Numbered from the stretch's first letter, positions 1-6,016 are shown. The stretch is DNA of 6,016 nucleotides from Pseudomonadota bacterium (GCA_963205465.1 CAUJKG010000268.1:1-6016), one strand, 5' to 3'. The notes: generated by a model from the letters alone, not told the origin. A program made the numbers and translations.

Positions 1-45
1 GGCAGGATCAAGCATGGGCGCCCCAATTAGTTTCAAATAACATAG

Positions 46-57
46 TTCGATATCGAA
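46..57. promoter_or_regulatory. 12-base perfect palindrome, possible operator
   Basis: TTCGATATCGAA reads identically on both strands and lies in an AT-rich stretch about 280 bases before the first gene. It could be a dimeric regulator site, either for this operon or for an unseen gene to the left. Short palindromes also arise by chance, and no regulator gene is present in the window to link it to. Confidence 0.25.
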
Positions 58-131
58 GCATATTTCAAGGCGCGCGAGGGCAAGCGATCCATCGAAAAAA
101 TTACGCGTGGGAGAGATGCACAAAATCTCAC

Positions 132-154
132 ATTGCGGCGAATAAAATTGCGGC
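132..154. repeat. Direct repeat of ATTGCGGC, 15-base period
   Basis: ATTGCGGC occurs at 132-139 and again at 147-154, separated by the AT-rich GAATAAA. A 15-base period is about one and a half helical turns. It may be a regulator half-site pair in the leader, but could be chance. Confidence 0.3.
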
Positions 155-167
155 AGTGTTGTTGTCC

Positions 168-186
168 CACTGCAGTGTGGCGCCAC
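168..186. promoter_or_regulatory. Two abutting 10-base palindromes, possible operator
   Basis: CACTGCAGTG (168-177) and GTGGCGCCAC (177-186) are each perfect palindromes and share the G at 177. Both are GC-rich within a more AT-rich leader. They could be tandem dimer sites or fold as small alternative hairpins. The function is unproven. Confidence 0.3.
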
Positions 187-282
187 GAATGGCCGTGTTT
201 TCGCGTGCCGCCGGGGCTGTCGGTGATGAGGGATTTATCATCCGGGCAGATAGACAACGAGGTAATTCGTAATCAAACTATT

Positions 283-307
283 CGCAGTAGAAAGAAAGAT
301 TACTGCG
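283..307. promoter_or_regulatory. Inverted repeat with 7-base arms next to the first gene
   Basis: CGCAGTA (283-289) is followed after 11 bases by its exact reverse complement TACTGCG (301-307). The intervening loop is purine-rich. The element ends 27 bases before the ATG of the binding-protein gene and 16 bases before its ribosome binding site. It is therefore placed where a repressor could block transcription start or early elongation, or where an mRNA hairpin could form in the 5' leader. No run of T follows it, so it is not an intrinsic terminator. The symmetric arms and position make it the best operator candidate in the leader. Confidence 0.4.
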
Positions 308-323
308 CGTGGGACATTTATTT

Positions 324-331
324 GGGAGGAG
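324..331 (+). promoter_or_regulatory. Ribosome binding site of the binding-protein gene
   Basis: GGGAGGAG closely matches the anti-Shine-Dalgarno complement and ends 3 bases before the ATG at 335. It supports that start over the in-frame ATG at 365, which would remove the twin-arginine motif. Confidence 0.75.
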
Positions 332-334
332 TCG

Positions 335-1393
335 ATGACGACGGGGACTGATCGCAGACAATTCATGCTGGGCGGTGTTGCTGCGGCCGCTGCTTTCAAC
401 GGTTTGGGATTTCCGGGCGCTGCCTTCGCGCAAAACGTAACCATTCGCGCGACTCACTTCGGCGGTCCGTACCAGGTTCTGAATGAAATCGTCGGCAAGC
501 CGTTTGCGGAAGCCACGAAGAACCGCGTGATCTACGACGCCGAAATCTCGCCGACGATCTTCCCGAAAATTCAAACGCAGCTCAACAATCCTCCCTTCGA
601 TGTCGTGATGTTCTCGCGCGCCTGGGGCTTGCGCGCGATGAAGGCGGGACTGTTGCAGAAGGTTTCCGCGTCCGACTTTCCCGAGTCGAAGAGCCTGATC
701 AAGGACGTTCTGCCGGAAGGCGGCTGGGGCGTGTCGATGATGATGGACACCATGGATATCATGGTGGACACCAAGCAGGTTACGCAGCCGATCACGTCGT
801 GGCTGGACCTCTGGCGTCCGGACCTGAAGGGCAAGGTGATGCTGCCGAGCTCGACCGAAGGTTCGACCGCATTCGCGTTTCTCTCCTGCATTATCCACGC
901 CGTCAGCGGCAGCGTTACCGATCAGGCCGGCATCAACGAGGCGTTCGCCAGGCTGAAGGCATTGAAGCCCAACCTGCGCGGGTTCTTCAGCGACGGCACG
1001 CAGCCGAATATCCTGATCGAGCGCGGTGACGTTGCCGTGGTGCCGCAATATGCGATCCGCATCGCCAACACGACGCGCAAGGCGCCGCACGTCAAGAAGG
1101 CGTCGCCCAAGGAAGGCATGCTTGCCGTTCCCTATGATCTTTGCATTCCGAAGAACGCGAAGAACGTGGCGGCGATCAAGCAGTACATCAATTTCACCCT
1201 CAGTAAGCCGGTACAGGAAGCCGTCGCAAAGACGCTGCTCGCAACGCCGGTCCGGAGCGATGTCTCCATTCCCGCAGAGGTCGCTCCGCTCGTGAACGCA
1301 GATCCGAAACTGCTCTGGTTCCAGGACGCCGAATACGCGGCGCAGAAGGAGCGGGAATGGCTCGATCGCTATACCCGGGAGATCCAGAGTTGA
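335..1393 (+). CDS. ABC transporter periplasmic substrate-binding protein, PotD-like, Tat-exported
   Basis: This 352-residue extracytoplasmic solute-binding protein captures the substrate in the periplasm and delivers it to the permease pair encoded downstream. The N-terminus shows a twin-arginine signal: D-R-R-Q-F-M-L at residues 6-12, an Ala-rich hydrophobic stretch, then a likely cleavage after AFA at residue 32. Family hallmarks include SWLDLWRPDLKGKV (155-168), an A-x-x-Q-Y-I-N-F-x-L-S-K helix near 280-291, TPVRSDV (304-310) and a C-terminal W-L-D-R-Y-T-R-E-I-Q. Length is normal for the polyamine/2-aminoethylphosphonate/iron binding-protein superfamily. The ligand is not predictable. Residues 134-146, where relatives usually have an aromatic/Gly-rich ligand-side segment, are instead rich in Met and Asp. 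The start at 335 is supported by a strong ribosome binding site and the complete Tat motif. It is the first gene of the operon and overlaps or abuts the ATPase gene. Confidence 0.93.
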   Translation: MTTGTDRRQFMLGGVAAAAAFNGLGFPGAAFAQNVTIRATHFGGPYQVLNEIVGKPFAEATKNRVIYDAEISPTIFPKIQTQLNNPPFDVVMFSRAWGLRAMKAGLLQKVSASDFPESKSLIKDVLPEGGWGVSMMMDTMDIMVDTKQVTQPITSWLDLWRPDLKGKVMLPSSTEGSTAFAFLSCIIHAVSGSVTDQAGINEAFARLKALKPNLRGFFSDGTQPNILIERGDVAVVPQYAIRIANTTRKAPHVKKASPKEGMLAVPYDLCIPKNAKNVAAIKQYINFTLSKPVQEAVAKTLLATPVRSDVSIPAEVAPLVNADPKLLWFQDAEYAAQKEREWLDRYTREIQS

Positions 1394-2514
1394 AGAGTGG
1401 CTTGCCGGAAAGTGTGTTGGAAAAGCCTGTGCAAGTCGAAGTACCGGAACTTGAACTCAAGGGCGTAAGCAAGTCCTTCTCTGGCATGCGTGCCGTGGAC
1501 CGATGCGATCTCAGCATCGGCCGCGGCGAGATGCTGGTGCTGCTTGGAGCGAGCGGCTGCGGAAAATCGACGCTGCTCAATCTGATCGCTGGTTTCGAGA
1601 CCCCCGACTCCGGCACGGTCTCGATGCGCGGGAAGGTCGTCAACGACACGCCCCCGCACCGGCGCAACGTTGCGCTTGTGTTCCAGCATTACGCTTTGTT
1701 TCCGCACATGACGATCACGGAAAACATCGCTTACGGACTTCACGCCCGGAAAATGGACAAGAGCGACATCGCCGCGCGGGTGGCGGAGGTGGTGTCGCTT
1801 TTGAAGCTCAACGGGCTGGAAGATCGCTATCCCGCGCAGTTGAGCGGCGGACAGCGCCAGCGTGCGGCGGTCGCGCGTGCGCTGGCGATCAAGCCCGACA
1901 TGTTGTTGCTCGACGAAGCGTTCAGCGCGCTCGACCGCAATCTGCGAGAAGATATGCAGCTTGAGTTCTCTCTGCTGCTGCGCCGTTTGTCCGTCACCAC
2001 GGTCATCGTAACGCACGATCAACGGGAAGCGTTCTCGATGGCGGACCGGATTGCCGTGATGGAAGGCGGCCGGATCGCACAGGTCGGCTCGCCGGAGGAT
2101 GTCTATCGCAAGCCGGAAACCACTTCGGTTTTTCGTTTTCTCGGCACCATCAATCAGTTCAAAGCGACGGCTCTGGTGGATTCCCAGGGCTCGGCGCTGC
2201 GAGTCGGCGAGGGCATCCAGTTCGAGCCCGCGTTCTCGCTCGACGGTTTTGCCAACGGCAGCGAGGTCACGTTCGACGTGCGCGCCGAAGATATCGCGGT
2301 CTCGGAAACCCCGACTTCGATCCACAAGACCAATCCGGCGGTCGTGACGTTGCGCACGTTCCTCGGTCCGCAAGAGCGGATCGTTCTCGATTTTGGCGGC
2401 GAGCAAGTGCTGGTCGACCGGCCGGCGCAACTCAGCTTCCACCCGATTCAGGTCGGCCAGAAACTTTATATCGACTTCGATTCCCGACGATCCCGTATTT
2501 CTTGCCGGAATTGA
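1357..2514 (+). CDS. ABC transporter ATP-binding protein, PotA-like
   Basis: This is the cytoplasmic ATPase that powers the importer. Numbering from the ATG at 1357, it has Walker A GASGCGKST (64-72), the Q-loop Gln110 in VFQHYALFP, signature LSGGQ (162-166), Walker B LLLDE (183-187), D-loop SALD (190-193) and H-loop His220. All catalytic motifs are intact. After about residue 260 comes a TOBE-type C-terminal domain, as in PotA, FbpC and MalK relatives, which often docks regulators or stabilises the dimer. At 385 residues the length is normal. The start is uncertain. ATG 1357 has AAGGAG (1346-1351) five bases upstream but overlaps the binding-protein gene by 37 bases. An in-frame TTG at 1390 has GGGAGA (1377-1382) seven bases upstream and gives a tight TTGA stop/start overlap, for 374 residues. 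The function call is unaffected. Confidence 0.96.
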   Translation: MARSLYPGDPELKSGLPESVLEKPVQVEVPELELKGVSKSFSGMRAVDRCDLSIGRGEMLVLLGASGCGKSTLLNLIAGFETPDSGTVSMRGKVVNDTPPHRRNVALVFQHYALFPHMTITENIAYGLHARKMDKSDIAARVAEVVSLLKLNGLEDRYPAQLSGGQRQRAAVARALAIKPDMLLLDEAFSALDRNLREDMQLEFSLLLRRLSVTTVIVTHDQREAFSMADRIAVMEGGRIAQVGSPEDVYRKPETTSVFRFLGTINQFKATALVDSQGSALRVGEGIQFEPAFSLDGFANGSEVTFDVRAEDIAVSETPTSIHKTNPAVVTLRTFLGPQERIVLDFGGEQVLVDRPAQLSFHPIQVGQKLYIDFDSRRSRISCRN

Positions 2515-2523
2515 GCCGGGTTC

Positions 2524-3381
2524 ATGAATGTTCGGCCTTATATTCACTGGATATGGCTCGCGCCCACGGGCGCACTGCTGATCCCGTTTTTTCTGATCCC
2601 CATTCTGCTTTTGTTGCGGAACAGTTTCTACATCGACTCGCCGATGGGATTTCTGGTTCCTGGGTTTACGCTCGAGAACTACGCAAAGGTTCTCTCGGAC
2701 CCATATTATCTACGGATATTCGGCAATACCTTCCTCTCGGCGATTGCCGTTTCCATCATCGCGCTCCTGATCTCTTATCCGTTCGCCTGGATGCTTGCGC
2801 AGGCGTCCGGCAAGGGGCGGGTGTTCCTGGTCTGGGCGGTCTATCTGCCTATCTATGCCAGCGTGATCATGCGCGTGTTCGGCTGGATCGTGATCATCGC
2901 CGATAGCGGCATCATCAACGAGGCGTTGATGCGGATCGGGTTGATCGCGGCGCCGATCCGCATGATCAATGAAGTCGAAGGCATGACCATCGGGCTGCTG
3001 CACCGCTATTTGCCGCTCATGATCCTGCCGCTCGCGGCGGCGCTCTCCAAGGTCGATGGTTCGCTGTTGCGCGCATCGTCCAATCTCGGTGGTGGCTGGT
3101 GGTTCACCTGGCGGCGCGTGATCCTCCCGATCTCGATTCCCGGCGCGGTCGCTGGAATCCAGCTCGTCTTCGCATCCGTTCTCAGTGATTTCGTCATCCC
3201 ATCCATGATGGGCACGCCGTCGTTCCCGATGCTGGCTCCCAGTATCTTTTACGAAGCGACGACGAATGCGCGCTGGGCGCTTTCAGGCGCGATGGGAACG
3301 CTGATTTTGTTGTCGGTCGCGCTGTTTCTAATTTGCATGAACCTCATCATGCGGCGCTTCGCTCCCTGGGCCAAGCTATGA
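2524..3381 (+). CDS. ABC transporter permease, PotB-like
   Basis: This 285-residue inner-membrane permease is one of the two different subunits of the importer channel. About six hydrophobic segments are visible, near residues 10-31, 68-92, 101-125, 155-175, 206-228 and 253-276. A cytoplasmic EAA-like loop at 183-202 contacts the ATPase, with the form R-A-S-x-N-L-G-G and ending I-L-P. The usual EAA glutamate is replaced by Arg183. Length and topology fit the PotB/binding-protein-dependent inner-membrane component family. It begins nine bases after the ATPase stop with only a weak GAG ribosome site, suggesting translation coupled to the gene before. Its stop overlaps the next permease's start in an ATGA. 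Confidence 0.95.
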   Translation: MNVRPYIHWIWLAPTGALLIPFFLIPILLLLRNSFYIDSPMGFLVPGFTLENYAKVLSDPYYLRIFGNTFLSAIAVSIIALLISYPFAWMLAQASGKGRVFLVWAVYLPIYASVIMRVFGWIVIIADSGIINEALMRIGLIAAPIRMINEVEGMTIGLLHRYLPLMILPLAAALSKVDGSLLRASSNLGGGWWFTWRRVILPISIPGAVAGIQLVFASVLSDFVIPSMMGTPSFPMLAPSIFYEATTNARWALSGAMGTLILLSVALFLICMNLIMRRFAPWAKL

Positions 3382-4169
3382 CGAACGATACACCTGCTCA
3401 TTTTTCGCCTGGCGTGTTGTCCAAGTTCTACGTCAACACGGTCATCTTTTTTCTGATCGTGCCAATTCTGGTGGGCGTTGTGGTCGCCTTCACCAGCGGC
3501 GATCGCATGGAGTTTCCGATCCCGGGCGTGAGCCTGCGGTGGTTCTACGACGCGCTGAGCAAGCCGCAATTCATCGAAGGTCTGCTGAACAGCTTGATCA
3601 TCGCGCTGTGCAGCGCCGTGCTGGCGACGATCGCCGGAACCGGAGCGGCGATCGCGCTCAATCAATACGATTTCGTGGGCCGGACGCTTATCCGTGCGGC
3701 GGTCATGATGCCGATCGTTATCCCGGGAATTCTGGTGGGTCTCAGCCTGCTCTTTACGCTGTCGAGCTATGGCATGGAGCCCGGGTTGCTGGCCTCCACG
3801 ATCGGCCATGCCGTCGTCGGCATACCTTATGTCGTTGCGATGGTGCTCGCCGCGCTCGCGAATTACGACCGCTCGCTGGAACTCGCGTCCTTGAATCTCG
3901 GCGTCGGGCCGGTCGGCACCTTCATGAAGATCACGCTGCCGCTGATCAAGGGTGGCGTGATGGCCGGCGGCATCACCGCTTTTCTCATTTCATTCGACAA
4001 CATCTCGGTGTCGCTGTTCACCGCACGCGGCGACACGCTGCCGCTTCGCTTGTTGCAGCAGCTGCGCGGCTACATCGACCCCAGCGTGGCGGCTATCTCT
4101 ACTTTGCTGATTATCGGATCGCTGGTGCTGCTCGCGCTATTGCTTCCGTTCGTGATGAAGAGCCGTTGA
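3378..4169 (+). CDS. ABC transporter permease, PotC-like
   Basis: This 263-residue permease is the partner of the upstream PotB-like subunit. Hydrophobic segments lie near residues 18-38, 68-96, 105-128, 138-160, 195-213 and 237-259. The EAA-type loop is at 167-188 (E-L-A-S-L-N-L-G, ending T-L-P), and the motif SFDNISVSLF (205-214) is typical of PotC-like permeases. The ATG at 3378 is chosen because it forms an ATGA overlap with the preceding stop. An in-frame ATG at 3333 would add 15 residues that merely read the end of the first permease gene in another frame and has no ribosome site. The main EAA glutamate position appears to be Leu169. The downstream reductase gene begins 15 bases after the stop. 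Confidence 0.95.
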   Translation: MTNDTPAHFSPGVLSKFYVNTVIFFLIVPILVGVVVAFTSGDRMEFPIPGVSLRWFYDALSKPQFIEGLLNSLIIALCSAVLATIAGTGAAIALNQYDFVGRTLIRAAVMMPIVIPGILVGLSLLFTLSSYGMEPGLLASTIGHAVVGIPYVVAMVLAALANYDRSLELASLNLGVGPVGTFMKITLPLIKGGVMAGGITAFLISFDNISVSLFTARGDTLPLRLLQQLRGYIDPSVAAISTLLIIGSLVLLALLLPFVMKSR

Positions 4170-4184
4170 TGTTGAGACGGGGAA

Positions 4185-4667
4185 ATGAAGATCTCGGTAA
4201 TTGCGGGAAATCCTAAAGGGAAATCTCGTACGCTCGACGCCGCCATACTCGCCGCCGGAAAACTTGGCGGTCAGGCTCCAGCGACCATTGTCGATGTCAT
4301 CGATCTTGGCTCTTCTCTGCTTGAATTCGGCAATCCGAAGGTTGCGGCTTCCATTGAATCGATCCGGCAGTCCGACACGGCGATTTTCGCAAGTCCGACC
4401 TTCAAGGGAAGCTATAGCGGCATCCTCAAGCTCTATCTCGATCAGATCGGGCCAGATGGCTTGAAGGGCATGCTTGCATTCCCGCTCATGTTGGGCGCGA
4501 GCCCTTATCATGCGATGGCGCCGGATCTCCTGCTGAAGCCGGTGCTGGTCGAACTCGGCGCGATCTGTCCCGCACCCGGCCTTTATCTCCTGGATAAGAC
4601 CTATTCGGAAGACCCACGTCTCGACGCTTGGGTCGAGCGGACAAAATCAACAATCATGAAAACATGA
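4185..4667 (+). CDS. NAD(P)H-dependent FMN reductase, SsuE/MsuE-like
   Basis: This 160-residue flavodoxin-fold enzyme is predicted to reduce FMN with NAD(P)H and supply FMNH2 to the monooxygenase encoded next to it. The N-terminal strand and phosphate loop read MKISVIAGNPKGKSRT (1-16), followed by ASPTFKGSYSGILKLYLDQI (69-88), the counterpart of the SsuE segment T-P-V-Y-K-A-A-Y-S-G. G-A-S-P-Y-H-A (104-110) and LLKPVLVELGA (116-126) complete the fold. It is about 30 residues shorter than E. coli SsuE at the C-terminus. By alignment from memory, Leu115 sits where SsuE has the pi-helix tyrosine (Tyr118). ATG 4185 follows a close GACGGGGA. Its position between the importer and the flavin monooxygenase supports the partner-reductase role. 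Confidence 0.93.
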   Translation: MKISVIAGNPKGKSRTLDAAILAAGKLGGQAPATIVDVIDLGSSLLEFGNPKVAASIESIRQSDTAIFASPTFKGSYSGILKLYLDQIGPDGLKGMLAFPLMLGASPYHAMAPDLLLKPVLVELGAICPAPGLYLLDKTYSEDPRLDAWVERTKSTIMKT

Positions 4668-4697
4668 CCGCGCCTTTCAAGTTTTGCGCGTGTAATC

Positions 4698-4706
4698 GGG
4701 AGAGGA
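4698..4706 (+). promoter_or_regulatory. Ribosome binding site of the monooxygenase gene
   Basis: GGGAGAGGA ends seven bases before the ATG at 4714. It is the best-spaced site in the cluster and lies in a 46-base gap after the reductase. The monooxygenase can therefore probably be translated independently rather than only by coupling. Confidence 0.7.
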
Positions 4707-4713
4707 AAAAATC

Positions 4714-6016
4714 ATGAAACCGAAGATGCATTTGGCGTTCGACCTGTCTTATGCGCACATGGATGGCCGTTGGCGCAGGCCGGGCTCGTGGACCGGCCGC
4801 AATTATCCCGATCTCGGCATCCTCCAGGAGATCGCGAGCATCTCGGAGCGCGGCTGTGTTGACATGCTGTTCTTCGGCGATGGTACGGGAATTCCGTCGT
4901 CCTGGCGCGACTCGATCGACGAGGCCGTGCGGTGGGGCGTCGGCTGGCCGCGGCAGGACATGAGCCCCTATATCGCCGTGCTCGCCCAGACGACGAAGCA
5001 TATCGGTTTCGGGCTCACGTATTCCTCCACCTTCATGCATCCGTTCTATGTCGCGCGTCTACTCAACTCGATCGATCACGTCACCAAGGGGCGTATCGCG
5101 TTCAACGTGATCACCTCCACGCGAAGGGCTGATGCCGCGAATTACGGCTTTGACGAGCTGATGGAGCACAATGCGCGCTACGAGCGTATGGAAGAATTCA
5201 TCAAGGTCTGCAATGCGCTTTGGGATAGCATCGAGCCGGATAGCTTCGTGTGGAATCGCGAAACCGGTATCGTGATCGAAGACCCGTCAAAGGTCAGGGC
5301 GATCAATCACGTCGGCAAGTTCTTCAGCGTGAAAGGTCCGCTCAGCAGCGTGCCGTCGCCGCAGGTGCGGCCGGTGCTGTTGCAGGCCGGCGGCTCGCCG
5401 CGCGGCATCCGGGCCTCCGCCAACTTCGCGGACGTGATCTTTGCCGCCGGCAAGGCCGTCAGCGAAAAGAAGAAGCACAGGAGCATGCTCGACGCCGAGC
5501 TTGTCGCGGCCGGCCGCGATCCGGCCGAGGTCGGCATTCTGTTCAGTACGCCGCTCGTGGTCGGAGAAACCTCCGCGGAAGCGGCGCGGCGCAAAGAGCA
5601 GTTGCTCGAGGAACTGCCCTTCGAGGCGGTCGGTGCGTTCCTGTCGCACAATTTCGGCTATGATTTCTCCAAGCTGCCCGCCCGCTTCACCTGCAAGCAG
5701 TTGAACGCCGAGATTGCGGCGACCGGCGCGTCGCCGGTCGGCTTTGTGTACGATCTGGCGAGTCAGGTCGGCGAGAATACGGAAATCTCGCCGAAAGAGT
5801 TTTTTGAACACGGCATGAAAAACGCCACCTTCTACGACATCACGCGTAGCGGCACCGCGAAAGAACTGGCGGATGCCCTGGAAGAGGAATTCGAGGCCAC
5901 CGGAAGCCGCGGCGGCTTCATGATTGCGCATCCGCAGGGCACGCCGCGCGACGTTCTTAACGTTGTCGATTTTCTGATTCCCGAGTTGCAGCGCCGCGGG
6001 CGTTTCCGTACCTCTT
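4714..6016 (+). CDS. FMN-dependent monooxygenase, NtaA/SnaA/DszA family (luciferase-like), 3' end cut by window
   Basis: The frame is open from ATG 4714 to the window edge (434 complete codons, no stop). Family members use FMNH2 from a separate reductase plus O2 to attack amines, sulfones and similar compounds in the cytoplasm. Visible features are MHLAFDLSYAHMDGRW (5-20), FFGDGTG (53-59), the core strand IAFNVITS (128-135), the flavin-site motif H-N-A-R-Y-E-R-M-E-E-F (152-162), the phosphate-loop-like QAGGSPRG (224-231), a C-terminal G-F-M-I-A-H-P (401-407), and IPELQRRGRFRTS at the edge. In relatives the P-E-L-Q-x-R-G-x-F-R block lies near the end, so probably only 10-20 residues are missing. 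N-terminal and core motifs match the NtaA/SnaA/DszA subgroup better than alkanesulfonate SsuD. Substrate unknown: NTA-like aminopolycarboxylates, sulfones and N-heterocycles are all possible. The preceding FMN reductase is its likely partner. Confidence 0.94.
   Translation, partial: MKPKMHLAFDLSYAHMDGRWRRPGSWTGRNYPDLGILQEIASISERGCVDMLFFGDGTGIPSSWRDSIDEAVRWGVGWPRQDMSPYIAVLAQTTKHIGFGLTYSSTFMHPFYVARLLNSIDHVTKGRIAFNVITSTRRADAANYGFDELMEHNARYERMEEFIKVCNALWDSIEPDSFVWNRETGIVIEDPSKVRAINHVGKFFSVKGPLSSVPSPQVRPVLLQAGGSPRGIRASANFADVIFAAGKAVSEKKKHRSMLDAELVAAGRDPAEVGILFSTPLVVGETSAEAARRKEQLLEELPFEAVGAFLSHNFGYDFSKLPARFTCKQLNAEIAATGASPVGFVYDLASQVGENTEISPKEFFEHGMKNATFYDITRSGTAKELADALEEEFEATGSRGGFMIAHPQGTPRDVLNVVDFLIPELQRRGRFRTS

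Larger units (their letters stand above)
1..334. other. Non-coding leader / control region upstream of the operon
   Basis: This 334-base stretch contains no gene I can support. It is visibly more AT-rich than the genes after it, and its open frames use codons unlike the downstream genes. It holds a 12-base palindrome (46-57), a repeated ATTGCGGC octamer (132-154), two abutting 10-base palindromes (168-186), an inverted repeat with 7-base arms (283-307) and a ribosome binding site (324-331). Such a layout fits a promoter with regulator binding sites for the operon beginning at 335. A TAGACA at 251-256 resembles a -35 box, but no good -10 hexamer lies at standard spacing, so I do not call a promoter. 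No tRNA or terminator was seen. Confidence 0.7.

Noticed and set aside
33..257. Reverse-strand 74-codon open frame in the leader
   Set aside because: No recognisable protein, no clear ribosome site and atypical composition. It is best explained as chance.
3..272. Open forward frame from the window edge to a TAA at 270-272, about 89 codons
   Set aside because: It would be the tail of an upstream gene, but codon use is unlike the downstream genes, no protein family is recognisable, and the palindromes and lower GC content fit non-coding DNA. Not fully excluded without the sequence to the left.
251..282. TAGACA as a -35 box of a housekeeping promoter
   Set aside because: The hexamers at 16-20 bases downstream match TATAAT at only about three positions, too weak to call.
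744..773. CACCATG-N5-CATGGTG hairpin and a TGGACACCA repeat with 21-base period inside the binding-protein gene
   Set aside because: It lies within a conserved coding frame and follows from the repeated Met-Asp codons of the Met-rich segment. I see no separate DNA role.
1369..2547. Long reverse-strand open frame opposite the ATPase gene
   Set aside because: It mirrors a GC-rich gene with intact Walker A, Walker B and signature motifs. Its own protein is Arg/His-rich with no domain, a typical antisense shadow.
4169..4216. 15-codon open frame starting in a TGATG overlap with the second permease stop and running into the reductase gene
   Set aside because: There is no ribosome site evidence and no recognisable leader-peptide pattern. 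The reductase start at 4185 is explained without it.
4669..4690. CGCGC...GCGCG inverted repeat between reductase and monooxygenase as a terminator
   Set aside because: The arms are only five bases with a 12-base loop and no T-run follows. The adjacent ribosome site indicates read-through into the next gene.
5287..5931. Reverse-strand 214-codon open frame opposite the monooxygenase gene
   Set aside because: The forward frame is a clear family member with continuous motifs. The reverse product is Arg/Gly-rich and unrecognised.

Overview
The window holds one compact, same-strand gene cluster of six genes, preceded by a non-coding leader of about 330 bases. The coding sequence is GC-rich with GC-ending codons. 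The first gene has a twin-arginine export signal, and the protein sequences look alphaproteobacterial, perhaps a Bradyrhizobium-like soil bacterium. That taxonomic guess is an impression from codon use and protein style, not from a search.

Layout. Bases 1-334 are non-coding and less GC-rich, with several short palindromes, a direct repeat and a good ribosome binding site. This is the likely promoter/operator region. Bases 335-4169 encode a complete ABC importer of the polyamine/2-aminoethylphosphonate/iron (PotABCD-like) type: a periplasmic binding protein, an ATPase and two six-helix permeases. They are packed with overlaps or gaps under 10 bases. Bases 4185-4667 encode a small flavodoxin-fold NAD(P)H:FMN reductase of the SsuE/MsuE type. 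Bases 4714-6016 encode a luciferase-like FMN-dependent monooxygenase of the NtaA/SnaA/DszA family. It is cut by the window edge, probably only 10-20 residues before its natural end.

How they work together (inference). The importer brings a small organic compound into the cytoplasm. The reductase makes FMNH2, and the monooxygenase uses FMNH2 and O2 to break a C-N, C-S or similar bond in that compound. Known members of this monooxygenase family attack nitrilotriacetate, EDTA, dibenzothiophene sulfone and related molecules. The substrate here cannot be read from the sequence. Pairing a PotD-type importer, rather than a taurine/sulfonate-type or peptide-type one, with an NtaA-type oxygenase is the most interesting aspect. 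Family-unusual residues in the binding protein, permeases and reductase may reflect an uncommon substrate or simply a divergent clade. I saw no RNA gene, mobile element, CRISPR array or convincing terminator.
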